Shown piece by piece: positions 8,644 to 17,516 of a stretch of 64,000 nucleotides of DNA. How positions within the stretch are numbered: the stretch's first letter is position 1; each line of letters begins with the position of its first letter. The stretch covers positions 90,241 to 154,240 of the forward strand of contig NZ_APNK01000007.1 of assembly GCF_000732535.1 (NCBI RefSeq). The letters are read 5' to 3'. The position numbers and the translations under genes were made by a program. This DNA comes from Salinisphaera hydrothermalis C41B8 (lineage in GTDB: Bacteria > Pseudomonadota > Gammaproteobacteria > Nevskiales > Salinisphaeraceae). The notes beneath the pieces were generated by a model, which was not told where the DNA came from, made no database searches, and saw only the letters and a list, made by a program, of their open reading frames with translations.

Positions 8644-9764
8644 CAGATCACTTCCAGATCAGCATTGAGTGCACCCGCGGCCTTGAGGGCCTCGAGAATG
8701 GCCATCAGATCCACCGGCGTCGCACCCAATCGGTTGAGCGCATCGATGACCTGGCGCAGTGACGTACTGCGCGGCACGTAATTCAGCGAGCCATCGCCCT
8801 GCTGAACATTGATATTGGCATTCGGTACCACGGCGGTCTGGCCGCCCGACAAGGCATTGGGCTGCGAGACGATCGGGTTGGACTGGATCGTCACTGACAG
8901 GCTGCCGTGGGCGACCGCCGCCGGATCGAGCGTGACCTGGCCGTTCATGACCACCGAGCCGGTCCGTGAATTGAGGATCACGCGCGGTTTGGGCGTGCCG
9001 GGCTGGACCTGGATGTTCTGGATCGCGGCCATGAACGCGACCGTCGACCCGATATTCGGTGGCACCTCGATCGAGATCAGGCGCGGGTTCTTGGCGGTCG
9101 CGATCGAACGACCGAAGCGATTGTTCACAGCCTCCATCGCGCGCGTTGCAGTCGCGAAATCGGCGTTCTTGAGTTCCAGATCAATGGTGCCGTGCGTGGC
9201 CAGCTTGGACTCGACGGTACGCTCGACTACCGCACCTTCGGGAATACGGCCGGCCGCGGTCTGGTTGACCTGTACGCTCGACCCGGCCGCCTTCACGCTC
9301 AGCCCCGGCGCCAACACGCTGCCCTGGGCCAACGCATAGATCTTGCCATCGGCACCCTTGAGCGGGGTCATCAACAGCGTGCCGCCGGTCAGCGAATTGG
9401 CGTTGCCGATCGAGGATACGGTCACGTCGATGTTCTGCCCGGTGGCGGCGAACGCCGGCAGATCGGCCGTGACCATCACGGCGGCCACGTTCTTCAACTG
9501 CATATTCGTGCCGCCGGCCACGGTCACCCCGAGCTGAGTGAGCATGTTGCGCACGGCCTGACCGGTAAACGGCGTCTGCGTGGTCTGGTCACCGGTATTG
9601 TTCAACCCTACAACCAGCCCGTAGCCCACCAGCGGGTTCGAGCGCACGCCGTCGAACGTCGCGATATCGCCCAGGCGCTGTGCGCTGGCCGGCAGCGACG
9701 CGGCCAGCCCGATCATCAAAGTGATCGCGGCCCACACTACGCTGCGAATCATGCCCCCTTTCAT
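8643..9764 (-). CDS. flgI: Flagellar P-ring protein FlgI
   Basis: FlgI forms the periplasmic P ring around the rod. A longer open frame reaches 9920, but ATG 9764 is preceded by GAGGGAT and gives a proper signal peptide (hydrophobic core to PASA, then QRLGDIATFDGVR), so it is chosen. A second ATG at 9752 is also possible. The 373-residue product contains the family phrases VGYGLVVGLNNTGDQT and ALNRLGATPVDLMAILEALK. It lies between flgH and flgJ in the standard order. Confidence 0.95.
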   Translation of the reverse strand: MKGGMIRSVVWAAITLMIGLAASLPASAQRLGDIATFDGVRSNPLVGYGLVVGLNNTGDQTTQTPFTGQAVRNMLTQLGVTVAGGTNMQLKNVAAVMVTADLPAFAATGQNIDVTVSSIGNANSLTGGTLLMTPLKGADGKIYALAQGSVLAPGLSVKAAGSSVQVNQTAAGRIPEGAVVERTVESKLATHGTIDLELKNADFATATRAMEAVNNRFGRSIATAKNPRLISIEVPPNIGSTVAFMAAIQNIQVQPGTPKPRVILNSRTGSVVMNGQVTLDPAAVAHGSLSVTIQSNPIVSQPNALSGGQTAVVPNANINVQQGDGSLNYVPRSTSLRQVIDALNRLGATPVDLMAILEALKAAGALNADLEVI

Positions 9765-9789
9765 TGCATCCCTCGGCTGACGCGATTGG

Positions 9790-10497
9790 TCAGAGCGGTG
9801 AAATATTGAGCAGCGCGCGCTGCAGCCAGCCCATATGCTCGGCTTCGTTGATATAGCCGTCGCCGTAGTACTCGAGCCGTTCGTTGGCCACCTGGGTCGA
9901 CGTGATCGTGCTGTCGGCATCGATCATGCGCGGATTGACCACCCCCGAGAACAAGACGTACTCGGTGCCCTGGTTGATCCCGATCCGCTTCTCGCCGGCC
10001 ACCTTGAGATTGCCGTTGGGCAGCACCTGCATCACCGTGACCGTGATCTTGCCGGTGAACGTATTCGATGCATTGGCGTTGCCCGAGCCCTGGAAATCGT
10101 TCGATCCCGACAGATCGGTCTTCTGCTTGGTCAGCCACTTGCCCAGTGCCTCGGGCACCGATGCCGGGTTGAACCCGATCGAGCCCTTGCGGTTCGCCTT
10201 GGCGGCCGACGATTTCGTGGCCGACAGGTTCTCGTTGAACACCACGGTCAGGATGTCTCCCACCCGCCGCGGGCGCCGATCCTCGAACAACGGCTTGTTG
10301 TAGGACGATTCAAAGATCGATCCGTTGCTCGCCGGCTTGGGTGGCGGCTGGGGCTGGGCCGTGGTCGGCCCGGTCACGATGTTATGCCGCGGCAGCTGGG
10401 CGCAGCCCGCGAGCACCGCGATCATGACCATCCCCAGCACCGGGCGCACCATGGCGGCGCGGCCCGGCGCGGAATAAGAAAACGAGCGACGCATCAT
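9790..10497 (-). CDS. flgH: Flagellar L-ring lipoprotein FlgH
   Basis: FlgH makes the outer-membrane L ring. The N-terminus has a signal sequence ending in the lipobox LAGC, with Cys32 as the lipidation site. Conserved body motifs include RRVGDILTVVFNENLSATKSS, NLKVAGEKRIGINQGTEYVLFSGVVNPR and the terminal EAEHMGWLQRALLNISPL. The length, 235 residues, is normal. It starts with two ATG codons, 3 bases after flgG ends. Confidence 0.95.
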   Translation of the reverse strand: MMRRSFSYSAPGRAAMVRPVLGMVMIAVLAGCAQLPRHNIVTGPTTAQPQPPPKPASNGSIFESSYNKPLFEDRRPRRVGDILTVVFNENLSATKSSAAKANRKGSIGFNPASVPEALGKWLTKQKTDLSGSNDFQGSGNANASNTFTGKITVTVMQVLPNGNLKVAGEKRIGINQGTEYVLFSGVVNPRMIDADSTITSTQVANERLEYYGDGYINEAEHMGWLQRALLNISPL

Positions 10498-10500
10498 CGA

Positions 10501-11283
10501 TCAGAGCTGGGACAGACGCTGAAGCATCTGGTCGGAGGTCTGAACCGCCTTGGAGTTGATCTCGTAGGCGCGCTGGGTGGCGATCATGTTCACCATTTCC
10601 TCGACCACGTTGACGTTCGAGGTTTCGACATATTTCTGTCGCAGCAGCCCCGCGCCGTTCACGCCCGGCGGGTTGTCGTTACGCGGCCCGGACGAGGTGG
10701 TTTCCTTGTACAGATTGTTACCGATGCTCTCGAGGCCGGCCGGATTGATGAAGGTCGACAACTGCATCTGGCCGATCTGGTTGGAGCCGGTGCTGCCCGG
10801 CTGCGTTACCGACACCGTGCCGTCTTGCGCGATCGTGATCGACAGCGCGTTCTGCGGAATGGTGATGCCGGGCTCGACCGGAAAACCGGACGCCGTGACC
10901 AGCTGACCGTTCTGGTCGAGCTGAAAACCGCCGTCTCGGGTATAAGCCGTGCTGCCGTCGGGCATCTGGATGGCAAAGAAGCCCTTGCCTTCGATCGCGA
11001 CGTCCTTGGAGTTGCCGGTCTGCTCCAGGCTACCCTGGGTATGCAGACGCTCGGTGGCCACGGCCTGTACGCCGGAACCGATCTGAAGACCGGACGGCAG
11101 ATTGGTCTGCACCGAGGACGACGCTCCCGGCTGACGCACGTCCTGATACAGCAGATCCTGAAACACCGGCCGCGAGCGCTTGAAGCCGTTCGTCGACACG
11201 TTGGCCAGGTTATTGGAGATCGTGTCGAGCTTGGTCTGCTGACTTTCCAGACCGGTCTTCGCGATCCAGAGTGATCGGATCAT
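10501..11283 (-). CDS. flgG: Flagellar distal rod protein FlgG
   Basis: FlgG builds the distal rod. The 260-residue product is the standard length and carries the signature N-terminus ([33 protein letters not shown]) and C-terminus ([32 protein letters not shown]). A Shine-Dalgarno sequence, GAGGGG, lies just before the ATG. A strong hairpin (11302-11322) lies a short way upstream in the leader. A 155-base gap separates it from flgF, unusual for this otherwise tight cluster. Confidence 0.97.
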   Translation of the reverse strand: MIRSLWIAKTGLESQQTKLDTISNNLANVSTNGFKRSRPVFQDLLYQDVRQPGASSSVQTNLPSGLQIGSGVQAVATERLHTQGSLEQTGNSKDVAIEGKGFFAIQMPDGSTAYTRDGGFQLDQNGQLVTASGFPVEPGITIPQNALSITIAQDGTVSVTQPGSTGSNQIGQMQLSTFINPAGLESIGNNLYKETTSSGPRNDNPPGVNGAGLLRQKYVETSNVNVVEEMVNMIATQRAYEINSKAVQTSDQMLQRLSQL

Positions 11284-11301
11284 GAGTTTTCCCCTCGTTA
11301 G

Positions 11302-11322
11302 CGGCTGCCCGGCGGGCAGCCG
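11302..11322 (-). other. Perfect 9-bp hairpin in the flgF-flgG spacer
   Basis: CGGCTGCCC, three bases, GGGCAGCCG form a perfect stem about 18 bases before the flgG start. No T-run follows on either strand, so it is not a typical rho-independent terminator. It may stabilise or separate the flgG part of the transcript. A second, weaker palindrome, ATAGCGC/GCGCTAT at 11425-11442, overlaps the flgF stop codon. Confidence 0.5.
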
Positions 11323-11438
11323 CGATCGTTACGTCGATGCGTTACGCGTTGTGGCGACACCCGACCCGCGAGATCGCGCGAATCCGTGCCGATGCGGCAA
11401 ACCGTGACCGGCTTGCCCGATGCAATAGCGCGCTAGCG

Positions 11439-12194
11439 CTATGTCACATCCAGCAGCTTGTTGGCGGAACGCGCGTTGTCGTCGGCCGAGGACAGCATCT
11501 TCATCTGCATCCCGAACTGACGGGCATCGCTGATCATCCCGACCATGGCCTCGGTGGGCGACACATTGCTGTCTTCCAGCGAGCCGGACTCCACCCGCAC
11601 CGTATTGTCCTGCTGCAACGGGCCGGCCGTCCCGCCGTCCGGCGAGGTCGCCCGGAACAGCCCGTCGCCGCCGCGGGTCATGCCATCGTCGGGCTGGCCG
11701 ACCAGCTTGAGCTGGCCGACCTGGGCGATGGTGTTCGGTTGCTGCCCCGCGCCGAGCGCCGAGATCGTGCCGTCGTCGGCAATCGTGACCTTGGCATTCA
11801 GCGGCAGCACGATCGGCTGGCCGTTGTTCGACAGCACCGGATGCCCACCGCTACGCAGCAGGCCGGTGGAATCGATCTGCAGGTTGCCGTCGCGGGTATA
11901 GGCCTCGCTGCCATCGTCGGCTTGCACGGCCAGCCAGCCCGGGCCGTTGACCGCGACATCCAGCGCGCGACCGGTATGCTCGATCGGCCCCTGCGAAAAA
12001 TCGGCCTGGGGCGTCGTCTCGGCCGTGATCGCCCGCGTGGCCAGCCCCGAGCCGTTCACCGGCACCGCCCGATAAGCCGACAACGCGGCCTTGAAGCCGG
12101 TCGTCGAGGCGTTGGCCAGATTGTTGGCGACCACCGCCTGGCGATCCAGAATCTGGCTCGCGCCGGACAGCGCCGTATAGATCAATCGATCCAT
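11439..12194 (-). CDS. flgF: Flagellar proximal rod protein FlgF
   Basis: FlgF is a proximal rod subunit. The 251-residue product has the family N-terminus (MDRLIYTALSGASQILDRQAVVANNLANASTTGFKA) and the C-terminal EAMVGMISDARQFGMQMKML motif typical of FlgF rather than FlgG. It lies between flgE and flgG in the standard order, 26 bases after flgE. Confidence 0.95.
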   Translation of the reverse strand: MDRLIYTALSGASQILDRQAVVANNLANASTTGFKAALSAYRAVPVNGSGLATRAITAETTPQADFSQGPIEHTGRALDVAVNGPGWLAVQADDGSEAYTRDGNLQIDSTGLLRSGGHPVLSNNGQPIVLPLNAKVTIADDGTISALGAGQQPNTIAQVGQLKLVGQPDDGMTRGGDGLFRATSPDGGTAGPLQQDNTVRVESGSLEDSNVSPTEAMVGMISDARQFGMQMKMLSSADDNARSANKLLDVT

Positions 12195-12220
12195 GGTGAG
12201 GTCCTATACCGCGACGCCGA

Positions 12221-13669
12221 TCAGCCCAGCTGGACCGCGGTCTGCAGAATCTGACTCTGCGCCTTGATGGTCTGCGCGTTGGCCTGGTAGTTACGCTGCG
12301 ACACGATCATGTCGACGAGCTGCTTCGACAGATCGACATTGGACGCTTCCAGCGTGCCGCCGCGCAGATCGCCGAACTGGCCGGTGCCGGCCGTACCCAG
12401 CGACGGCTGGCCGGAATCGGCGGTCTCGGTCCAGGCGTTGCCGGATACTGGCTGCAGGCCGTTTTCGTTCCGGAAACCGGCCAATGCGATCTGGGCCAGG
12501 TTCACCGACTGCCCGTTGTCGTAGCTGCCGGTCACCATGCCGTTGTTCTGAATGGTGATCCCGGTCAGCGCGCCGGAGGCATAACCGTCCTGCGACGGGT
12601 TGCCGGCCGAAAACGACTGCGCGGTCTGGGTCGAGCCGGCGAAATCGAAGTTGAAATCGATCGGCGACGAACCGTTCTGCGGGTCGAGCGCGTAGGCCAC
12701 CTGCGAATTGCCGAGGCTACCGGGCTTGGTGCCGCTCACCGGCGTGGCGCTGGCCAGGTTACCGGACGGGTCGAAGCTCAGCTGGGTGGCCGGCAGGCTC
12801 TGGGTGTACGTCACCGTGCCGCCGGAGTAGCTGCCGGCGCTCCCGGTGGCGCCGGTCACCTTGGCGGTGTAGCCGTTGAATTGATACGTGCCGTTGCCGT
12901 CCTGCGACGGCGTATTACCGGCCGCATTGGTAAAGCTGGACAGATTCATCGCGAAACCACCGTTCGGCGGTGTCTGTCCGACCGACGTCGCCAGATTGGC
13001 TTCGGAGCCCAGCGGCATTTGACCGTTGACCTGCCACTGGTTGGAGCCGGTCTTGGTGAAATACATGTTGACGCTGTGGGCGTTGCCGAGCGAGTCGTAG
13101 ACCGTATTCGGGGTCGACCAGTCGTAGGTATTGGCATCATTCGCATTGAACGACGCGCCCGACTTGATCGAGGAGCCGGCATCCAGCGCCGCGGCCAGCG
13201 AGGCCTGCGTCGTGGCACGGGCGTTGAGCCCCTGCGAAGGCAGCTGGATCACCTGCGGCGTGCCGCCCGCGTTTACCGAGGCCGACGCGTTGGGGTTATT
13301 GAAGTTGGAGACGTTGTAACCGGTCAGCAACGCACCACTGCTGTTGGCAAGATTGCCGTCCTTGGTCTGCTGGAACTGGCCGTCACGCGAGTATTCGGTG
13401 GTGCCGTTATGGGCCAACCGGAAGAAGCCGCCGCCGTCGATCGCGACATCCAGATTGCGATCGGTGGTGTTCAGCGAACCGGCCGAGAAATCCTGGGCCG
13501 TACCCGCGACCGCCACGCCGAGGCCGGTACGCGCGCCGGCGTAGATATCGGCGAACTGCGTGCTCGACGACTTATAGCCGGTCGTCTGCGAGTTGGCGAT
13601 GTTGTTGCCGATGTTGTTGAGATCGGCCGATGCGGCCTGAAGACCGCTGACACCCTGCGTAAACCCCAT
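12221..13669 (-). CDS. flgE: Flagellar hook protein FlgE
   Basis: FlgE is the hook subunit. The 482 residues show the N-terminal rod-like motif (FTQGVSGLQAASADLNNIGN...QTTGYK), a large Gly/Ser/Asn-rich variable centre that forms the surface-exposed hook domains, and the C-terminal NVDLSKQLVDMIVSQRNYQANAQTIK motif. It is longer than the enteric protein of about 400 residues because of the central region. A 105-base gap separates it from flgD. Confidence 0.95.
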   Translation of the reverse strand: MGFTQGVSGLQAASADLNNIGNNIANSQTTGYKSSSTQFADIYAGARTGLGVAVAGTAQDFSAGSLNTTDRNLDVAIDGGGFFRLAHNGTTEYSRDGQFQQTKDGNLANSSGALLTGYNVSNFNNPNASASVNAGGTPQVIQLPSQGLNARATTQASLAAALDAGSSIKSGASFNANDANTYDWSTPNTVYDSLGNAHSVNMYFTKTGSNQWQVNGQMPLGSEANLATSVGQTPPNGGFAMNLSSFTNAAGNTPSQDGNGTYQFNGYTAKVTGATGSAGSYSGGTVTYTQSLPATQLSFDPSGNLASATPVSGTKPGSLGNSQVAYALDPQNGSSPIDFNFDFAGSTQTAQSFSAGNPSQDGYASGALTGITIQNNGMVTGSYDNGQSVNLAQIALAGFRNENGLQPVSGNAWTETADSGQPSLGTAGTGQFGDLRGGTLEASNVDLSKQLVDMIVSQRNYQANAQTIKAQSQILQTAVQLG

Positions 13670-13774
13670 TGCTCCACCCCTCGTGGTGTGATTTGGACGG
13701 CGTTAGTATCGAGCGCGTCCGTGATTTTCGATGGCGCGAACAACGATCGTTTCGGACCGCTATTCGCACCGAAT

Positions 13775-14497
13775 TCATAGAATCTGGTAAACGTTGTTCA
13801 GATCGACCAGACCGCCCGGCCCCAGGTCGAGCTTCGGCCCGGACCCGCTGGAAACCACACCGTCGACATAACCGGTATCCAGGCCCTGCGCCTTGATGTC
13901 GTCACCCTGGCTGTCCTGCGCCGAGATGTTGATGGTGTACTTGCCGGGATCGACCTGGGCGCCGCTGGCATCCTTGCCGTCCCACTGGAACGACTGCACG
14001 CCCGCTGCCTGGTCGGTGTATTCCGATTTGTGCACCACGTTGCCGGCGTTGTCGGTGATGGTGATGCTCATCTTCTTGGCATCGGCCGGCAGATCGACGC
14101 CGAAGGCCGTGGCCGTGCCATCGCTGCCGACCTTTACTTCGTTGCCGGGCACCAGCACCTTGTGACCGATCAACGAACTCGCCTGAAGCTGCTGCGAGGT
14201 ATCGATCTGACCGGTGATCTTGCCCAGCGTGTCGTTGAGATTATTGATGCCGGTAACGGTATTGATCTGCGCGATCTGCGACGTCACCTGCGAATTATCG
14301 GTCGGATTGAGCGGGTCCTGGTTCTTCATCTGCGCGACCAGCAGCGTCAGGAAGCGATTGCTCAGATCCTGGGTATTGCTGGTCGCTGCCGTCGTACCGC
14401 TCGTGCTGGCAGAGCCGGACGCCGAGCTCGCGTTCGCCGCGGCAGCGGCCTTGGAGCTCGCGTTTGCGTACAAAGAGGTCAGGGGACTTGTCGCCAT
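13775..14497 (-). CDS. flgD: Flagellar hook cap/assembly protein FlgD
   Basis: FlgD is the scaffold that caps the growing hook. The N-terminal part has the diagnostic NRFLTLLVAQMKNQDPLNPTDNSQ motif (about residues 47-70). A FlgD Ig-like/tudor region follows (FQWDGKDASGAQVDPGKYTI). The 240-residue length is normal, and the first 40 residues are a low-complexity Ala/Ser/Thr stretch. It sits between flgC and flgE. Confidence 0.95.
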   Translation of the reverse strand: MATSPLTSLYANASSKAAAAANASSASGSASTSGTTAATSNTQDLSNRFLTLLVAQMKNQDPLNPTDNSQVTSQIAQINTVTGINNLNDTLGKITGQIDTSQQLQASSLIGHKVLVPGNEVKVGSDGTATAFGVDLPADAKKMSITITDNAGNVVHKSEYTDQAAGVQSFQWDGKDASGAQVDPGKYTINISAQDSQGDDIKAQGLDTGYVDGVVSSGSGPKLDLGPGGLVDLNNVYQIL

Positions 14498-14509
14498 GAT
14501 CTAAACCTT

Positions 14510-14914
14510 TTATTCGCCCAGCTTGAGCGTCTGCAGCGCCAGATTCTTGCCCGTGTTGAGCACGTTGACGTTGGCTTCGTAGGAGCGGGCCGCCGAAATC
14601 ATGTTGACCATTTCGTCGGTTGGATTGACGTTGGGCATCTTCACGTAGCCCTGGTCGTCGGCCAGCGGGCTATCCGGACGATATTCCTGGCGAAACGGCG
14701 CCGGATTCTCAGTCACACCGGACACCGCGACGCCGCCGATCTCCGAGCCCGGAGCCGCGGCGACCTGAAACTGGACTTCCTTGCCGCGATAGGGCTGGCC
14801 GTTCGGCCCGGCCACGCTGTCGGCGTTGGCCATGTTGCTGGCCGCGACGTTCATGCGCTCGGACTGCGCGGTCAGCGCCGAACCGGCGATCCCGAAGATA
14901 CTGCTCACTGTCAT
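14510..14914 (-). CDS. flgC: Flagellar proximal rod protein FlgC
   Basis: FlgC is a proximal rod protein. The 134-residue sequence has the expected length, the N-terminal rod motif ([27 protein letters not shown]) and the C-terminal [25 protein letters not shown] motif. It lies 31 bases downstream of flgB and 12 bases upstream of flgD. Confidence 0.96.
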   Translation of the reverse strand: MTVSSIFGIAGSALTAQSERMNVAASNMANADSVAGPNGQPYRGKEVQFQVAAAPGSEIGGVAVSGVTENPAPFRQEYRPDSPLADDQGYVKMPNVNPTDEMVNMISAARSYEANVNVLNTGKNLALQTLKLGE

Positions 14915-14945
14915 GTTGTCCCCCGTTGCGTCGTGCCGGCCGCGA

Positions 14946-15374
14946 TCAGCTGGCCGGCTCCATCGCCGATTTCAGCCCCTTGATCTGGCTGCCGAGAATC
15001 TGCAGGTCGGCGCGGTAGTGCACCGAGTTGTCCATGAACTGGACGCGCTCGTTGTTCATGTCGACCGTATTGCCGTCCAGACTCGGCTGGGTCGGATTCC
15101 GATACTCCAGATCCACACCGCCCATGCCGGACGCGGACGGCCCTTGCCCGGGGATATGCCCAGGCTCGGTCGTCGCCAGTGCCAGCCCGCCTTCGGTGGC
15201 GGGCTGCTGCCCGTCGACCGCGGCATGCAGCGCTGAGGCGAAATCGAAGTCCCGTGCCTTGTAACCCGGCGTATCGCTGTTGGCGATATTCGAGGCGAGC
15301 ACCTTCTGGCGCTCCGCGCGCAGGTTGAGCGCCTGACTATAGAAATTCAGCGACTGGCTCAGTCGGTCCATCAT
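14946..15374 (-). CDS. flgB: Flagellar proximal rod protein FlgB
   Basis: FlgB is the innermost rod subunit. ATG 15374 is chosen because GAGGGG lies 6 bases before it and the product ([29 protein letters not shown]) aligns with known FlgB starts; a longer frame begins at 15392. The product has 142 residues. The gene diverges from flgA. In the shared spacer a minus-strand TTGACA (15426-15431) could be a -35 element, but the only -10-like hexamer is 15 bases away, so the class 2 promoter remains undefined. Confidence 0.95.
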   Translation of the reverse strand: MMDRLSQSLNFYSQALNLRAERQKVLASNIANSDTPGYKARDFDFASALHAAVDGQQPATEGGLALATTEPGHIPGQGPSASGMGGVDLEYRNPTQPSLDGNTVDMNNERVQFMDNSVHYRADLQILGSQIKGLKSAMEPAS

Positions 15375-15506
15375 CGCGTGCCCCTCATGCATTCGACGCC
15401 GGCCACTTTAATCGTCGCCGCCGCGTGTCAATCGCGCGAAAAGCCCCCCGCTTTGTGCGCTAATCCGGCAATGGACGCCCACGGCATCGGCCCTAGACTT
15501 CCTGCC

Positions 15507-16208
15507 ATGTCGATTCATCGAACCATCGCGCGCGCGTGCGCAAGCTCGGCGCTCGCCGGCCTGATTTTGGGAATTTCACTGGCCGCCCAGGCCGGCGACG
15601 ATGCCCTGTCGGCCCGCGTTACCGGTTTTCTGCGCTCGGAAAATGCCGGCATCGGCGACCACATCAGCGTCACGGTGAACACGCCGACCGCGCGCATGCC
15701 GGCCTGTCAGGACCCGCAGCCCTTCCTGCCAGGACAGGCGGCACGCACCACGGGCCGGATCACGGTCGGCGTACGCTGTCCCGGCGATTCACCGGAAACC
15801 CGTTACGTGCAGGCCGATGTCCGCGTTTACGGGCGTTACTATGTCGCCAGCCACGAGATCAACTCCGGCGACACCCTCACCGCGGGCGATCTGGAGTCGC
15901 GCGAAGGCGACATCACCCGTGATCTGAACCGCCTGCCCGATAGCGAAAGCGCCATCGTCGGGCAGCAAGCCCGTCGGCGCATCGCCGAGTCGCAAACCAT
16001 CGTGTCGAATATGCTCGAAGCGCCCGACGTGATCTCGCGCGGCGATAGCGTCAAGGTCGTGTCGAAGGGGCCCGGCTTTTCGATCACCACGCACGGCAAG
16101 GCGCTGGACAACGCCACCGCCGGGGCTAATGTGCGCGTGCGCACATCCAATGGTACGGTCGTTTCGGGCAAGCCGGACGGCCCGGGCGTGGTCGTCGTAT
16201 CACCCTGA
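15507..16208 (+). CDS. flgA: Flagella basal body P-ring formation protein FlgA
   Basis: FlgA is the periplasmic chaperone for FlgI P-ring assembly. From ATG 15507 the protein has 233 residues, with a signal peptide (IARACASSALAGLILGISLAAQA) and a C-terminal SAF-type domain (SREGDITRDLNRLP..., VVSKGPGFSITTHGKALDNA). An upstream in-frame ATG would add residues that spoil the signal peptide. It is divergent from flgB, as in enterobacteria. Confidence 0.93.
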   Translation: MSIHRTIARACASSALAGLILGISLAAQAGDDALSARVTGFLRSENAGIGDHISVTVNTPTARMPACQDPQPFLPGQAARTTGRITVGVRCPGDSPETRYVQADVRVYGRYYVASHEINSGDTLTAGDLESREGDITRDLNRLPDSESAIVGQQARRRIAESQTIVSNMLEAPDVISRGDSVKVVSKGPGFSITTHGKALDNATAGANVRVRTSNGTVVSGKPDGPGVVVVSP

Positions 16209-16232
16209 AGCATCGCCCCATGACTAACGGAT

Positions 16233-16259
16233 TAAAGTCTCGTTCCACACCGCCGTTAT
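16233..16259 (+). promoter_or_regulatory. Sigma-28 (FliA) promoter of flgMN
   Basis: The sequence is TAAAGTCT, 11 bases, GCCGTTAT, against the FliA consensus TAAAGTTT, 11 bases, GCCGATAA. There is one mismatch in the -35 box and two in the -10 box, with exact spacing. It lies about 47 bases before the flgM start. This gives the expected loop in which FliA drives synthesis of its own anti-sigma factor. flgM may also be read from the flgA promoter. Confidence 0.85.
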
Positions 16260-16305
16260 CATCAACAGTCACACGCCGACTGGCCTTGCGGCCGAGGAAA
16301 ATCCC

Positions 16306-16602
16306 GTGCCCATAGATCCGACGAATAACCGCATCAATCGCGTCAGCACCGGTCCGAGCACCGAGGCGCCCCAGAATACCCGCCGCACGGACACCGCGCG
16401 GCCCGAGTCATCGGCTTCGAACGCGGGCTCGACCCGCCTGAGCCGGCTCGATACGAGCGATTCCAGCCACGATATCGATGCCGCGCGCGTGGCCGAAATC
16501 CGCCAGGGCATCGCCGACGGCACGCTGACCTTCGACACCGGACGCATCGCCGACGGCATCATTGCCAGCGCGCGCGAGTTGACCGGCAACGGCCAAGGCT
16601 AA
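16306..16602 (+). CDS. flgM: Anti-sigma-28 factor FlgM
   Basis: FlgM holds FliA inactive until it is exported through a finished hook. The 98-residue protein starts at GTG with GAGGAAA 5 bases upstream. The N-terminal half is polar and disordered (Asn, Thr, Ser, Arg), as in FlgM. The conserved sigma-binding helix region is at the C-terminus (RVAEIRQGIADGTLTFDTGRIADGIIASARELTG). It lies downstream of flgA and before flgN, the enteric order. Confidence 0.93.
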   Translation: MPIDPTNNRINRVSTGPSTEAPQNTRRTDTARPESSASNAGSTRLSRLDTSDSSHDIDAARVAEIRQGIADGTLTFDTGRIADGIIASARELTGNGQG

Positions 16603-16612
16603 CGGGCGCACC

Positions 16613-17083
16613 ATGAATCCGGCCGCCGATTATGCCGACCTGCTCGCCCGCCAGGATGCGGCCGTACAGGCGTTCGTGGATGTGCTCGAACGAGAACGGG
16701 ACGCGCTGGCCGCGCGCCCCGTGGCCCATGCAGCGCTCAACGCCGCAACCGAGGCCAAGACCCGTCAGGCCGAGAGTCTGGAGGCGCTCGAGCGCGAACG
16801 ACAACGTCTGGCCGAGGCGGCGCGCGCCGGCGCCGGTACCGACCTCAGCGATGCCGAACTCGCGCAGGCGCTGGGCTGCGGCGAGCGCTGGGCCGAGCTG
16901 TGCGCCCGGGTGGCGCATGCGCGCAATCAGAACGCGATCAATGGCATGGCGATCCAGACGCGGCTGGAACACACCGAGGAACGCCTGAACTTCCTGCGCC
17001 GTCATACCTCCAGCGCGCTTTATGCGCCCGATGGTCGACGCAGCCCGTCGGCCGGGGCCGGGCGACTGCGCGGCGGCGCCTGA
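16613..17083 (+). CDS. flgN: Flagellar export chaperone FlgN
   Basis: FlgN is the cytoplasmic chaperone for FlgK and FlgL. The 156-residue protein is mostly alpha-helical and charged, with the family phrases NQNAINGMAIQTRLEHTEERLNFLR and LYAPDGR near the end. It lies 10 bases after flgM and is convergent with flhE, separated by only 19 bases. Confidence 0.88.
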   Translation: MNPAADYADLLARQDAAVQAFVDVLERERDALAARPVAHAALNAATEAKTRQAESLEALERERQRLAEAARAGAGTDLSDAELAQALGCGERWAELCARVAHARNQNAINGMAIQTRLEHTEERLNFLRRHTSSALYAPDGRRSPSAGAGRLRGGA

Positions 17084-17102
17084 GCGCCGCCCGACCGGGC
17101 GA

Positions 17103-17516
17103 CTACTCGAAGTTCACGACCAGTTGGACTCGCCCCACGCGCATGGCGGGCGCCACGCGGCCGCTGCCCGGCACTTTCAGCATCAGATGAAACGGCGTCA
17201 CCACCGGCAGTCCGGCAAAGGCTTTCGAGCCGCCGCGCGGATTCGAGGCGTCGACACAACGCCCGGCGGCACAAAGCCTTGCCACCATACGGGGATCGCC
17301 CACGCGGTCGTAGCCATAACGCCACTGCACCCGGCCGATACCATGGCCGGTGACGGGGGTGGTCGGCCGCGGGGCGAGCCTCGGCGAGACATAGACACGC
17401 CCGCGCTGACCAATCGCCGGCAGCGCCGCTTCCGCGATCCAGGAACCTGCTGCGCTCGCCGTGCCAGCGCATGCCGCCAGCGCCAGACTCACGGCAAACG
17501 CGACCCGACGTTTCAT
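17103..17516 (-). CDS. flhE: Flagellar protein FlhE
   Basis: FlhE is a small periplasmic protein known mainly from enterobacteria, linked to proper export-gate behaviour. This 137-residue product has a signal peptide ending ASAAGS and the family features VQWRYGY, a Cys pair (LCAAGRCVD), and the C-terminal pattern VPGSGRVAPAMRVGRVQLVVNFE that matches the enteric ending. It overlaps the flhA stop by 4 bases, completing an flhBAE unit. Confidence 0.85.
   Translation of the reverse strand: MKRRVAFAVSLALAACAGTASAAGSWIAEAALPAIGQRGRVYVSPRLAPRPTTPVTGHGIGRVQWRYGYDRVGDPRMVARLCAAGRCVDASNPRGGSKAFAGLPVVTPFHLMLKVPGSGRVAPAMRVGRVQLVVNFE

Noticed and set aside
9835..11274. Long plus-strand open frame of 479 codons opposite flgH and flgG.
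   Set aside because: It is an antisense shadow produced by high GC content; the minus-strand frames encode clear FlgH and FlgG.
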